A DNA stretch of 64,000 nt from Polynucleobacter kasalickyi. GTDB lineage: Bacteria; Pseudomonadota; Gammaproteobacteria; Burkholderiales; Burkholderiaceae. The translations under genes and the position numbers were made by a program. The notes beneath the pieces were generated by a model, which did not search any database, was not told the origin of the DNA, and saw nothing but the letters and a program-made list of their open reading frames with translations. The stretch covers positions 227,144-291,143 of the forward strand of contig NZ_FWXJ01000002.1 of assembly GCF_900176405.1 (NCBI RefSeq). The letters are read 5' to 3'. The number at the start of each line of letters is the position of its first letter. The stretch's first letter is position 1. Below, in pieces: positions 1 to 8,574 of this stretch.

Positions 1-207
1 TCTTGGTTGTATTTTTTCAATGACCGCTTGATTATTTGAGGTTTTGGTCAGCGTCAATCGATCACCTACTGCAGCTAAGTGTTTTTTCCCACGGCTATTG
101 ACCTCCCAAAACTCTTCCTCACCGGAGGGGAGCTTTGCGATGGATCTAGCAATATAATTTCTGCCAAAAGAGGCGATTAAAAGTGAGTCAATGACCTCAT
201 TTGGCAT
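1..207 (-). CDS. rsgA: Ribosome small-subunit-dependent GTPase A, N-terminal part (cut by window edge)
   Basis: Only the first 69 codons are inside the window; the gene runs off the left edge on the minus strand. They read MPNEVIDSLLIASFGRNY, then a G-rich turn, GKKHLAAVGDRL and IEKIQPR, which matches the OB-fold that opens RsgA and contacts 16S rRNA. The GTPase and zinc domains would lie outside the window, so no catalytic motif can be checked. RsgA assists late 30S subunit maturation. The ATG at 205-207 lies 11 bases after the stop of the M48 protease gene on the same strand, so the two are probably co-transcribed. Identity rests on a short domain plus context. Confidence 0.72.
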   Translation of the reverse strand, partial: MPNEVIDSLLIASFGRNYIARSIAKLPSGEEEFWEVNSRGKKHLAAVGDRLTLTKTSNNQAVIEKIQPR

Positions 208-218
208 GGATTAACTGA

Positions 219-1475
219 TTACCTGAGTGACAACTGGTAAAGGTGCTCGATCCGAATTGGCGCTGGGGGATGCGAGTCATAGAAAGCAGAATACCAGTGA
301 TCAGGAGTTAATGTCGCTGCGTTATCTTGATAGAGTTTAATCAATGCTTTGATCAATTCATTCGCATCAGTTTTTTCTGCGGCAAAGGCATCCGCTTCAA
401 ACTCATGTTTGCGCGATAACAAACTAGAAAGCGGTGTAATAAAAAAGGTAAATACTGGCGTGACCAAAAAGAATAGGGCCAAAGCTAAGCCAGCATTATT
501 TCCGTTGAGTGATGGTTCTACCCCTAAACCCTCATAAAACCAAACTTGATTCATTAACCAACCTAGGAGTGCTAGACCAGCTAAAGTAGTTACAAATGTC
601 ATAGCCATTCTTTTACGAATATGATTTTTTTTGAAATGCCCAAGTTCATGGGCAAGTACTGCTTCGATTTCTAAAGGGGAAAGTTTTTCAATCAGCGTAT
701 CAAAAAATACGATTCGTTTACTTTTGCCGATGCCAGTAAAGTAAGCGTTACCATGGGCGCTTCGCTTACTTCCATCCATGACAAATAAACCATTACTAAC
801 AAAACCACAACGGTTTAATAAAGCCTGAATGGAATCTTTTAATGGGCCATCCTCTAAGGGAATAAATTTATTAAAGAAGGGTGCAATCCAAATCGGAAAT
901 ACCAAAGTTGCAATGAGGATAAAACTCACCATCGTTACCCATGCAAAAATCCACCAATAATCTCCAGCTTTTGACATGAGGGTTAGCACGACCCATAACA
1001 AAGGAACCCCAATACAAAGACTGAGAAGGATGTTTTTGAAAAAATCGATAAAAAATAATTTTTTATTCATTCGATTAAACCCAAATTTTTCTTCGAGATG
1101 AAATTGGCGATACCAAGCGAATGGTAAATCAATCGCACTCGATAAAATACTAATCCCTAAAATCAAACTGATTTGTTGCCAAACACCCGCAGATAAAAAA
1201 TCGAGTAACTTTAAATGGACGGCATATAACAAGCCAAACATGGTGAAAACTAATAACATTGCTTGCGATAGGGCGATTTCCAGCATACCAAAACGTAATT
1301 TAGCCACGGTGTAGTCCGCAGCCTTCTGATGGTTTTCTAAAGTCACCTTTTCTTCAAAGCCTTTTGGCACCTCACCTCGAAATTGAATGACCGATTGAAT
1401 TTGACGATTTGCCAAGATAAATTGGATAAATAGTCCGAGAAATAAAAAAAGAAGGAAAATATAGGTAAATATCAT
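219..1475 (-). CDS. M48 family (Ste24/CAAX-protease-like) membrane zinc metallopeptidase
   Basis: This is a 418-residue integral membrane protease of the M48A (Ste24-like) type. Hydrophobic segments are visible at about residues 1-20, 68-90, 100-118, 150-168, 175-200, 300-315 and 330-350. The zinc motif HELGH lies near residue 275 and a distal glutamate in the EFEADAFA segment lies near residue 360, the usual third ligand. The N-terminal half resembles the CAAX prenyl protease family rather than HtpX, which is shorter. Bacteria do not make prenylated CAAX proteins, so the real substrates are probably misfolded membrane proteins; that is inference. It starts 27 bases from the divergent orn gene and precedes rsgA. 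Confidence 0.88.
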   Translation of the reverse strand: MIFTYIFLLFLFLGLFIQFILANRQIQSVIQFRGEVPKGFEEKVTLENHQKAADYTVAKLRFGMLEIALSQAMLLVFTMFGLLYAVHLKLLDFLSAGVWQQISLILGISILSSAIDLPFAWYRQFHLEEKFGFNRMNKKLFFIDFFKNILLSLCIGVPLLWVVLTLMSKAGDYWWIFAWVTMVSFILIATLVFPIWIAPFFNKFIPLEDGPLKDSIQALLNRCGFVSNGLFVMDGSKRSAHGNAYFTGIGKSKRIVFFDTLIEKLSPLEIEAVLAHELGHFKKNHIRKRMAMTFVTTLAGLALLGWLMNQVWFYEGLGVEPSLNGNNAGLALALFFLVTPVFTFFITPLSSLLSRKHEFEADAFAAEKTDANELIKALIKLYQDNAATLTPDHWYSAFYDSHPPAPIRIEHLYQLSLR

Positions 1476-1502
1476 TTAGTAATTATAAGAGCGAGAGAGA
1501 AA

Positions 1503-2063
1503 TTGAACACAGAATTGAAAAAAGACCGTTTAGTTTGGTTGGACATGGAAATGTCTGGCTTAGACCCAGAGAAAGAAAAAATCTTAGAAATCGCCATTCT
1601 TATTACCGATGGTGAACTGGAAATTGTTGCAGAAGGGCCAGTATTAGTGATCCATCAAAGTGATGAAGTATTGGATGGAATGGATGCTTGGAATAAAGGA
1701 ACCCATGGTAAGTCAGGGTTAATCGATAAAGTGAAGGCTTCTTTGATTTCAGATGAGCAAGCACAGAAGATTTGTTTAGATTTTTTGAAACAACATGTTA
1801 AACCAAACACTTCACCGATGTGTGGCAACACGATTCATCAAGATCGTCGTTTTATGGCAAGGTATATGCCAGAACTTGAAGAGTATTTTCACTACCGTAA
1901 TATTGATGTTTCGACAGTAAAAGAGTTGTGTAAGCGCTGGCAACCCCAAACCGCAAAATTGTTCACTAAAAAACAAGCCCACACGGCCTTAGCCGATATT
2001 GTCGAATCAATTGAAGAGTTACGCTTTTATCGGGCTAATTTTTTCCGGTCACCTGAAAGCTGA
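1503..2063 (+). CDS. orn: Oligoribonuclease
   Basis: This 186-residue protein is a DEDDh 3'-5' exoribonuclease that degrades very short RNAs, including the pGpG product of c-di-GMP breakdown. The first acidic motif is seen as [10 protein letters not shown] near residues 12-21, a central [11 protein letters not shown] segment precedes the third motif, and the final HTALADI holds the last His/Asp pair. The start is TTG, preceded by a GAGAG purine run; no ATG lies between it and the essential WLDMEMSG motif, so TTG is the best choice. It is divergent from the M48 protease gene with only 27 bases between the starts, so promoters must overlap the coding ends. An EAL phosphodiesterase elsewhere in the window would feed it pGpG. 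Confidence 0.95.
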   Translation: MNTELKKDRLVWLDMEMSGLDPEKEKILEIAILITDGELEIVAEGPVLVIHQSDEVLDGMDAWNKGTHGKSGLIDKVKASLISDEQAQKICLDFLKQHVKPNTSPMCGNTIHQDRRFMARYMPELEEYFHYRNIDVSTVKELCKRWQPQTAKLFTKKQAHTALADIVESIEELRFYRANFFRSPES

Positions 2064-2087
2064 ATACATTTCTATCGGGCCAAAATA

Positions 2088-2714
2088 TTACCGAGGCCGA
2101 AGCGCTGATTTGGGACGAAAGGCTTTGACGATTTCTTCGTTGGTTTCGATATAGGGGCCACCGATTAAATCGATACAATATGGCACCGCCGCAAAAATTC
2201 CTGAAACCATTGATTTTCCAGCTTCATCCTTGAGACCCTCAAGGGTTTGAGTAATCGCTTTGGGTTGGCCTGGTAAATTAATCATGAGTGCAGCATGATC
2301 CTGGATCTCTCGCAACGCGCCTACTTGCCTCGATAAAATGGCAGTAGGGACAAAATTCAAACTGATTTGACGCATTTGCTCTCCAAAGCCAGGCATCTCC
2401 CGCGTGGCAACCGCTAGGGTTGACTCGGGGGTTACATCCCGCCGACTAGGGCCAGTCCCGCCAGTGGTTAATACTAAGTCACAATGACAGGTATCAATCA
2501 ATTCTTTGAGGCAAGCTTCGATTTGTTCTTTTTCATCAGCAATTAAGCGCATTTCGAAGGTGATTGGATTTTGAATTGCTTTTTCAAGCCAATTTTTTAA
2601 AGAGGGGATTCCTTCATCTTGGTATACCCCAGAACTGGCTCGGTCCGAAATAGAAATTAAGCCAATCTTGACCGATTCAAGCGATAATATTTGTTGTGCT
2701 GTTGTGTCTGACAT
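2088..2714 (-). CDS. mog: Molybdopterin adenylyltransferase (MogA/MoaB family)
   Basis: The 208-residue protein belongs to the MoaB/Mog fold, which adenylylates molybdopterin before metal insertion. The nucleotide-binding signature TTGGTGPSRRDVTPEST is present near residues 84-100, and the later segment MINLPGQPKAI corresponds to the second conserved loop. Length fits Mog. The gene is convergent with orn (24 bases between stops) and divergent from pmbA (55 bases between starts). Other cofactor genes in the window, moeA-mobA-moaA at 8.6-11.6 kb, are compatible with a molybdoenzyme-using cell. In many Burkholderiales the yjgA (darP) gene lies between pmbA and mog; here there is no room for it. 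Confidence 0.9.
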   Translation of the reverse strand: MSDTTAQQILSLESVKIGLISISDRASSGVYQDEGIPSLKNWLEKAIQNPITFEMRLIADEKEQIEACLKELIDTCHCDLVLTTGGTGPSRRDVTPESTLAVATREMPGFGEQMRQISLNFVPTAILSRQVGALREIQDHAALMINLPGQPKAITQTLEGLKDEAGKSMVSGIFAAVPYCIDLIGGPYIETNEEIVKAFRPKSALRPR

Positions 2715-2769
2715 TAGGGGAAATCTTTCTGCTTTAGGGCTAATCTAAATTTATCGTTATGATATTCGA

Positions 2770-4134
2770 ATGACAAAAAAAATATTTACTTATTCAAAAG
2801 AACAATTCCAACAAATTATAAAAGATACGCTCTCTGATGCGAAAGCCTTGGGAGCGACTGATGCTGCCGTCGAAATATCTGAAGGTCATGGTTTGTCGAT
2901 TAGCACTCGCTGTGGAGAGATTGAAACCATTGAGCAAAGTGTCGATAAATCGCTCGGCGTTAGTATTTATTTAGGACAAAAAAAAGGCAATGCTAGTACC
3001 AGTGACTTTTCCGAGGCCTCCTTAAAAAGAACTGTCCAAGCAGCCTACGATATTGCTAGATTTACCGCCGAAGATCCTTTTGCTGGTCTGGCAGAGGGAG
3101 ATTTATTGGAACTTTCTCCAAAGGACTTGGATTTGTTTCACCCTTGGGAGTTATCGGTTGAGGAAGCAGTCGAAATTGCCCGTAAAGCAGAAGATGCTAG
3201 CTTTGCCGTGAGTAAAAGAATTACGAATAGTGATGGTGCAACCGTAGCTTCGAATCAAGCCCATTTTCAGATGGGAACTACTAAAGGCTTTTTAGCCGGT
3301 TACCCATTCTCAAGACATTTTATTTCTTGCGCGCCCATCGCTAGTCAGAATAAAAAGTCTGGCAGTGTGATGCAACGTGATGATTGGTATACCTCTTCCA
3401 GAATCCCACAGGCACTTGCCAAACCAGAAGAAATTGGAGCGTATGCGGCCAAGCGGGCTTTATCTCGATTAAATGCCCGTTCTATTAAAACGCGGAAATG
3501 CCCTGTAATTTTTGAAGCACCTCTTGCTGCCGGTCTTCTCGGCAGTTTTGTGCAGGCTGTATCAGGTGGTTCTTTATACAGAAAATCGAGTTTTTTATTA
3601 GACTCACTGGGAAAACAAGTGTTTCCTAAGCATATTCAAATCGATGAGGATCCTCATCGCCCAAGGGAAACTGGTAGTACGCCTTTTGATGATGAAGGTG
3701 TCAAAACTAAACAAAGAGTCGTCGTTGATGACGGTAAGTTACAAGGATATTTCTTGTCTACCTATTCGGCTAGAAAATTAGGCATGCAAACGACGGGTAA
3801 CTCTGGCGGCTCTCACCATTTAAAGTTGCGCAGTAATTTGACTCCGCTAAATCACACCTTAGATGACTTATTGAAACAAATGGGTACTGGACTTCTGGTT
3901 ACGGAAGTAATGGGACAAGGCGTGAACTATGTAACAGGCGATTACTCACGGGGTGCTTTTGGGTATTGGGTTGAAAATGGACAAATTTGTTACCCCGTTG
4001 AAGAAATTACTATTGCTGGGAATCTGAAAGATATGTTTATGAATATTGCGACCATCGGTGGCGATGCCTTGGTTCGCGGAACCAAAGAAACAGGCTCAAT
4101 CCTTATCAACGAAATGATGATTGGCGGTAATTAA
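2770..4134 (+). CDS. pmbA: TldE/PmbA metalloprotease-complex subunit
   Basis: This 454-residue protein is the PmbA/TldE partner of the TldD/TldE protease, known for microcin maturation and CcdA turnover in E. coli. The N-terminal domain carries the family segment SISTRCGEIETIEQS, and the C-terminal half contains the sheet region VIFEAPLAAGLLGSF and the glycine-rich stretch TGNSGGSHH followed by GNLKDMF. The HExxxH zinc motif belongs to TldD, and PmbA is expected to lack it; none is seen here. No tldD is in the window. The gene ends 9 bases before the convergent folA stop. The start ATG at 2770 is preceded by little recognisable Shine-Dalgarno sequence. Confidence 0.93.
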   Translation: MTKKIFTYSKEQFQQIIKDTLSDAKALGATDAAVEISEGHGLSISTRCGEIETIEQSVDKSLGVSIYLGQKKGNASTSDFSEASLKRTVQAAYDIARFTAEDPFAGLAEGDLLELSPKDLDLFHPWELSVEEAVEIARKAEDASFAVSKRITNSDGATVASNQAHFQMGTTKGFLAGYPFSRHFISCAPIASQNKKSGSVMQRDDWYTSSRIPQALAKPEEIGAYAAKRALSRLNARSIKTRKCPVIFEAPLAAGLLGSFVQAVSGGSLYRKSSFLLDSLGKQVFPKHIQIDEDPHRPRETGSTPFDDEGVKTKQRVVVDDGKLQGYFLSTYSARKLGMQTTGNSGGSHHLKLRSNLTPLNHTLDDLLKQMGTGLLVTEVMGQGVNYVTGDYSRGAFGYWVENGQICYPVEEITIAGNLKDMFMNIATIGGDALVRGTKETGSILINEMMIGGN

Positions 4135-4143
4135 GGAGCCAGT

Positions 4144-4674
4144 TTAGTTCCTAGGCGAATCACCTGGGACGCGTTGATAAGTAATAAATGAATAGGCAGG
4201 GTATGTTTTACCTGCTTGATCAGGTTGAGCCAGATGATGTTCTTGAGGATGATCTTCTTTCGCCACAATGTGCCAAGAGTTATCTAGGCTTGGGAAAAAA
4301 GCATCACCATCCACCTCAATATCTACTTCAGTAATGATCAATTGGTCGACCAGTGATAAAGCTTGCTCATAAATTTGTGCACCGCCAATGATAAACACCT
4401 CTGGTGCATCTTGGCATGCTGCAATCGCAGCTTCCAATGACGAGAAACACTCAGCACCTGCTAAATCTAGTCCCGTTTGGCGAGAAATCACGATGTTTCT
4501 TCGGTTTGGCAACGGTCGACCTAGCGAGTCCCAGGTTTTTCTACCCATTAGGATGGGGTGACCACTGGTGATTGCTTTAAAGTGCTTTAAATCGGCTGGA
4601 AGGTGCCAAGGTAGTTGGTTATTGATGCCTATAACACCAGACTTTGAGCGGGCAACAATAATGCTAATTGTCAA
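4144..4674 (-). CDS. folA: Dihydrofolate reductase
   Basis: A 176-residue DHFR that reduces dihydrofolate with NADPH. The N-terminus MTISIIVARSKSGVIG, the substrate loop NQLPWHLPADLKHFK with its acidic residue, the LMGRKTWDSLGRPLPNRRN cofactor segment and the FIIGGAQIYEQAL helix follow the family order. It is slightly longer than the 159 residues of E. coli FolA, with an extra HPQEHHLAQPDQAGKT-type loop near the C-terminus. It sits 9 bases downstream of thyA on the same strand, the classic pairing: thymidylate synthase turns methylene-tetrahydrofolate into dihydrofolate, which this enzyme recycles. Confidence 0.97.
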   Translation of the reverse strand: MTISIIVARSKSGVIGINNQLPWHLPADLKHFKAITSGHPILMGRKTWDSLGRPLPNRRNIVISRQTGLDLAGAECFSSLEAAIAACQDAPEVFIIGGAQIYEQALSLVDQLIITEVDIEVDGDAFFPSLDNSWHIVAKEDHPQEHHLAQPDQAGKTYPAYSFITYQRVPGDSPRN

Positions 4675-4683
4675 AATGTTGTC

Positions 4684-5478
4684 CTAGATGGCCACAGGCG
4701 CTTTGATTGCCGGGTGACAGGTGTAGTTAATCACCTCAAAGTCTTCGAATTCATAATCAAAAATGGAGTCAGGATGGCGCTTGATCACTAGCTTGGGCAA
4801 CGGGTAGGCCTCTCTGGAGAGTTGCAAGTCGACTTGTTCTAAGTGATTCAGGTATAAATGACAATCGCCACCGGTCCAAACAAAATCACCCACCTCTAAA
4901 TTCGTTTGTTGAGCAATCATGTGGGTTAATAAAGCATAGCTAGCAATATTAAAAGGTACTCCTAGGAAAATATCAGCACTGCGTTGATACAACTGACAGG
5001 ATAATTTGCCATCAGCTACATAGAACTGGAAAAATGCATGGCAGGGTGCCAAGGCCATTGAGGGAATATCTGCCACGTTCCACGCGGAAACAATTAATCG
5101 TCTGGAGTCTGGGGTTTTTTTAATTTGGTCAATTAACTGACTAATTTGATCAATATGTTCGCCATTTGCAGTTGGCCAAGAGCGCCACTGGTAACCATAA
5201 ATGGGGCCAAGTTCACCATTTTCTTGAGCCCATTCGTTCCAAATTGAAACACCACGTTCTTTAAGCCAATTATTGTTGGTACTGCCTTTGAGAAACCAAA
5301 GGAGTTCATAAATAATGGACTTCAGATGAACTTTTTTTGTGGTAACCATTGGAAAACCTTTGGATAAATCAAAGCGCATTTGATGTCCAAAGACCGAAAG
5401 GGTACCTGTACCAGTTCGGTCTGTTTTCTTAGTACCATGTTCTAAAACATGGCGCATCATGTGTAAATAAGAGTCCAT
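4684..5478 (-). CDS. thyA: Thymidylate synthase
   Basis: A 264-residue ThyA, exactly the length of the E. coli enzyme. It methylates dUMP to dTMP using methylene-tetrahydrofolate. Visible landmarks are the phosphate loop [12 protein letters not shown] near residue 21, the catalytic cysteine in [11 protein letters not shown] near residue 146, the phosphate-binding [16 protein letters not shown] and the C-terminal PVAI that closes the active site. The gene precedes folA with 9 bases between them and follows the ferredoxin reductase gene by 39 bases, so it is probably transcribed in one unit with fdxA and the reductase. Confidence 0.98.
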   Translation of the reverse strand: MDSYLHMMRHVLEHGTKKTDRTGTGTLSVFGHQMRFDLSKGFPMVTTKKVHLKSIIYELLWFLKGSTNNNWLKERGVSIWNEWAQENGELGPIYGYQWRSWPTANGEHIDQISQLIDQIKKTPDSRRLIVSAWNVADIPSMALAPCHAFFQFYVADGKLSCQLYQRSADIFLGVPFNIASYALLTHMIAQQTNLEVGDFVWTGGDCHLYLNHLEQVDLQLSREAYPLPKLVIKRHPDSIFDYEFEDFEVINYTCHPAIKAPVAI

Positions 5479-5517
5479 GACTTATTCTAATTGATTAACC
5501 AATCTCTCATGGAGAAA

Positions 5518-6591
5518 TCAATCAAAAGTAGGGGTTTCCACGCCTAAGACTTTATGTAATTTAGGCGAGGTAGTGGTGTACTGTAAATGGACTTTTTTAT
5601 CAGGATACATATACTCTTTAGCCGCAAAAGCTGCCAAAGCTGCTTCATGAAAGCCTGACAAAATGAGTTTCTTTTTACCTGGATAAGTATTGATATCACC
5701 CACTGCATAGATGCCAGGAATGTTTGTCGCAAACTTTTCTGTATCGACCACGAGTTGTTTACGTTCAATATCAAGCCCCCAGTCTGCAATCGGACCGAGT
5801 TTTGGCGATAAGCCAAAGAACACAAGCAACATATCCAAGGGGAGGCGACGCGTAACGCCATCAGCTCCTGTTAATTTAATGTGGGATAACTGTTCACCAT
5901 TTTGCTCAAAGCCAGTAATTTGTCCGACTTCAAATTGCATTTCATACTGTTCACAAAGTTCTTTCATCTTTGCCACAGAAGCAGGGGCTGCTTTAAAGCC
6001 GTCACGACGGTGAATCAAAATCACGCTCTCTGCTTTACCAACAAAATTGAGAGTCCAATCAAGTGCTGAGTCTCCACCACCAACAATCACGAGATTTTTA
6101 CCTGCAAATAAGTCAGGATTTTTTACGCGGTAAAAGAGTTGTTTATTTTCAAACTGCTCAATGCCATCCACTTTAATCGTTCTTGGTTGGAAAGAGCCAA
6201 CACCTGCAGCAATAAAGATCGTCTTTGTTAAAAAGCGAGTGCCGAGTGAAGTAACTAATTCAAAACGACCATCTTCCTGCGGGGTGACTTCAACCACTTC
6301 TTGATTGAGATGAAAGGTTGGACCAAATGGTTCGATTTGCTTTAACAAATTATCCGTTAGCTCCTGACCCGTACAAACAGGGACGGCAGGAATGTCATAA
6401 ATTGGTTTGTCTGGATAGAGTTCTACGCATTGACCACCTACGACAGGTAAAGAATCAATGACATGGGCCTTGATTTCTAAGAGACCTAATTCGAACACCT
6501 GGAAAAGTCCGACTGGACCTGCGCCAACAATGACAGCTTCAGTTTCGATTAAATCAGTTGAATTGAATGGAGAGGTGTTGAGTTCTGACAC
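5518..6591 (-). CDS. Ferredoxin--NADP+ reductase, thioredoxin-reductase-like type
   Basis: The 357-residue flavoprotein has the FAD motif [15 protein letters not shown] near residue 22, the family-specific [18 protein letters not shown] stretch, the NADPH-binding [14 protein letters not shown] near residue 170 and the C-terminal FAD contact [15 protein letters not shown]. It lacks the CxxC redox pair of thioredoxin reductase, which places it in the homodimeric type-2 ferredoxin reductases. It passes electrons between NADPH and ferredoxin in the cytoplasm. Its likely partner, the 7-iron ferredoxin, is the next gene upstream on the same strand, separated by 122 bases that hold a small hairpin. 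Confidence 0.9.
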   Translation of the reverse strand: MSELNTSPFNSTDLIETEAVIVGAGPVGLFQVFELGLLEIKAHVIDSLPVVGGQCVELYPDKPIYDIPAVPVCTGQELTDNLLKQIEPFGPTFHLNQEVVEVTPQEDGRFELVTSLGTRFLTKTIFIAAGVGSFQPRTIKVDGIEQFENKQLFYRVKNPDLFAGKNLVIVGGGDSALDWTLNFVGKAESVILIHRRDGFKAAPASVAKMKELCEQYEMQFEVGQITGFEQNGEQLSHIKLTGADGVTRRLPLDMLLVFFGLSPKLGPIADWGLDIERKQLVVDTEKFATNIPGIYAVGDINTYPGKKKLILSGFHEAALAAFAAKEYMYPDKKVHLQYTTTSPKLHKVLGVETPTFD

Positions 6592-6677
6592 GAAATATTT
6601 CCTAAATAGACAAAATAGTAAACAATTTGCTTAATTTAAAGCAAATTGTAGATCTATAAATATGGGTACCTACTTAA

Positions 6678-6697
6678 GCCCAAATTAATATTTGGGC
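6678..6697 (-). terminator. Hairpin between ferredoxin and reductase genes (weak terminator or processing site)
   Basis: A perfect 8-base inverted repeat, GCCCAAAT - TAAT - ATTTGGGC, lies in the 122-base gap after fdxA. On the minus strand it is not followed by a real T-run (TTAAGTAGG follows), so it is more likely a partial attenuator or an mRNA end-stabilising stem than a full terminator. This would allow more ferredoxin than reductase to be made. Confidence 0.4.
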
Positions 6698-6713
6698 CGC
6701 TCGAGAAAAAGTC

Positions 6714-7037
6714 TTAGCGAATGAGTAGCGCAAGCTTATTTTTAACATCCTTAAACTCTTCAGCTTCCGGCAATGAGCCCTTCGATTTAGTAATCGATTT
6801 CCATTGACGGGAAAGTTCAGTATTGATTTTAATAAACTCTTGCTGATCGCCAGGAACGTCATCTTCGGCGTAGATTGCATTCACAGGACATTCTGGAACA
6901 CAAACGGCACAGTCGATACACTCGTCTGGGTCAATCGTTAAAAAATTAGGACCTTCTCTGAAACAGTCGACCGGACAAACATCTACACAGTCGGTATATT
7001 TACATTTGATACAAGCTTCGGTGACAACGTAAGTCAT
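6714..7037 (-). CDS. fdxA: 7-iron ferredoxin (3Fe-4S/4Fe-4S), FdxA type
   Basis: The 107-residue protein shows the FdxA pattern: [18 protein letters not shown] near residues 9-26 for the 3Fe-4S cluster with part of the second, then [16 protein letters not shown] near residues 40-55 for the 4Fe-4S cluster. A C-terminal extension of about 50 residues without cysteines is typical of the Azotobacter FdI type. It is a soluble low-potential electron carrier. It is the first gene of a minus-strand run fdxA, ferredoxin reductase, thyA, folA, and the reductase is the obvious electron partner. The 160 bases upstream, shared with the divergent dehydrogenase gene, should hold its promoter, but no clear consensus was found. 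Confidence 0.95.
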   Translation of the reverse strand: MTYVVTEACIKCKYTDCVDVCPVDCFREGPNFLTIDPDECIDCAVCVPECPVNAIYAEDDVPGDQQEFIKINTELSRQWKSITKSKGSLPEAEEFKDVKNKLALLIR

Positions 7038-7197
7038 TTGATGTATAAAGTGTGTTAAAACGATTATTTTAGCTGAGAAAATTCTATTTTCGTAAAATAA
7101 CGGCTAAATTTGTTATACATTGTGGTGATTTAGATATTCCCCCACCTTGATTAAAAGTCAATTCCAATTAAAACCCTTTATTTGAAAGTTAAAAATC

Positions 7198-8190
7198 ATG
7201 AATTCTAGTAATGCTCGCCCCAAAATTCTAGTTGCTCGTAGGATTTTCCCTGAGGGAATTGAGCGACTTGAAGCCGTTTGTGATGTTGATTATGTCGATC
7301 AAATAGAGCCACTATCGAAAGAAGAGTTAGCCAGGCGCTTGCTCGATAAAGATGGAGCGTTAGTCACCGGTAGTGAAAGGGTTGATGCAGAGACAATAAA
7401 AAATGCTAGTGCATTAAAGATTGTTTCTAATATTGCCGTGGGATTTAACAATTTTGATGTTGAAGCGTTAAATCAACGGGGGATTATTGGTACAAATACC
7501 CCTGATGTTCTGACGGATACGACAGCAGATCTTGGGTTTGCATTACTCATGGCTATTTCAAGACGTTTGTCGGAAGCTGAAAGATGGCTTCGAGATGGTC
7601 AATGGCATCATTGGGAGATGGGGCGCATGTTGGGGGTAGATATTCATCACTCCACGTTAGGCATTATGGGCATGGGGCGCATCGGCCAAGCAATTGCCAA
7701 GAGAGGTTTGGCATTTGGAATGAATGTGATTTATTACAATCGCCGACCTTTATCTCCTGAACTAGAACAAGCCTGCCAAGCGACCTACGTAGACAAAGAG
7801 ACTTTATTAAAAACGGCCGATCATGTCATGTTAGTGATGCCATATTCACCGCAAAGCCATCATTTCATTGGTGCCAAAGAGTTGTCGATGATGAAGCCGA
7901 CAGCTACCTTGGTGAATATTGCTAGAGGGGGGATTGTGGACGATAACGCCTTGGTGGAAGCACTGCAACAACAGCGTATTTTTGGCGCTGGACTAGACGT
8001 TTATGAGGGCGAGCCTCATTTGCACCCAGGCTTATTAAATTTGCCAAATGTTGTCCTCGCCCCACATATTGGCAGTGCAACTGAGAAAACACGCTATTTG
8101 ATGATGAATCTTGCGATTGATAATCTGTTAGCTGGACTAGCCGGCAAAAAACCGAAAACGATGATTAATCCAGAGATTTGGCAAGATTAA
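7198..8190 (+). CDS. D-2-hydroxyacid dehydrogenase (glyoxylate/hydroxypyruvate reductase-like)
   Basis: A 330-residue NAD(P)-dependent D-isomer 2-hydroxyacid dehydrogenase. The Rossmann motif GIMGMGRIGQAIAKR lies near residue 153, followed by YYNRRP, where the arginines after the second strand suggest a preference for NADPH. The catalytic arginine is in NIARGGIVDD (about 240), the glutamate in EGEPHLHP (about 271) and the histidine in APHIGSAT (about 288). This set and the length fit GhrB/GyaR-type reductases that remove glyoxylate or hydroxypyruvate. Substrate cannot be fixed from sequence. The gene is divergent from fdxA and ends directly against the stop of a convergent small membrane protein gene. 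Confidence 0.88.
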   Translation: MNSSNARPKILVARRIFPEGIERLEAVCDVDYVDQIEPLSKEELARRLLDKDGALVTGSERVDAETIKNASALKIVSNIAVGFNNFDVEALNQRGIIGTNTPDVLTDTTADLGFALLMAISRRLSEAERWLRDGQWHHWEMGRMLGVDIHHSTLGIMGMGRIGQAIAKRGLAFGMNVIYYNRRPLSPELEQACQATYVDKETLLKTADHVMLVMPYSPQSHHFIGAKELSMMKPTATLVNIARGGIVDDNALVEALQQQRIFGAGLDVYEGEPHLHPGLLNLPNVVLAPHIGSATEKTRYLMMNLAIDNLLAGLAGKKPKTMINPEIWQD

Positions 8191-8508
8191 TTAAGTGACG
8201 TCACTTAAATCTTCTTTGGGGGTAGTATGTTCAACGGGTATTTCTTTGAGATCCAATTCAATACCCCCAAACTTTCCAGCTACCCAGTTATACACTTTGC
8301 ATGCTAACCAAAGAATAGAAAAGCCAAAAATAACGTTCAGAAATACCCCGTAAAGAACCACGAATAAGGGAATTTCTCCATACCGAAAATAGGCGTCAAA
8401 GAAAAATAAGCCAATAATTGGCAATGAAAAACACAGATAAACTAAAACTAAAGTTTTAGCAGTGTGAATGGGATCTACCGAAATAATTTCTCTTTTACTA
8501 CTACTCAT
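8191..8508 (-). CDS. Small two-helix membrane protein, DUF3566-like
   Basis: The 105-residue protein has two hydrophobic segments (about residues 18-37 and 47-70) joined by a short polar loop, then an amphipathic stretch KVYNWVAGKFGGIELDL and an acidic tail. The YN-x-VA-x(3)-GGIE arrangement resembles small bacterial membrane proteins of the DUF3566 kind; that link is from memory of the pattern and is uncertain. No function is proposed. Its stop abuts the stop of the convergent dehydrogenase gene with no space. It lies upstream of moeA on the same strand, but 66 bases separate moeA's end, so it may be the last gene of the moaA-mobA-moeA unit or stand alone. Confidence 0.7.
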   Translation of the reverse strand: MSSSKREIISVDPIHTAKTLVLVYLCFSLPIIGLFFFDAYFRYGEIPLFVVLYGVFLNVIFGFSILWLACKVYNWVAGKFGGIELDLKEIPVEHTTPKEDLSDVT

Positions 8509-8574
8509 GACAACAGTCCGGTCCGTGATAACACTAGCGTTATAAAATTTGTTGTTTGAATTATATTAGAAATG

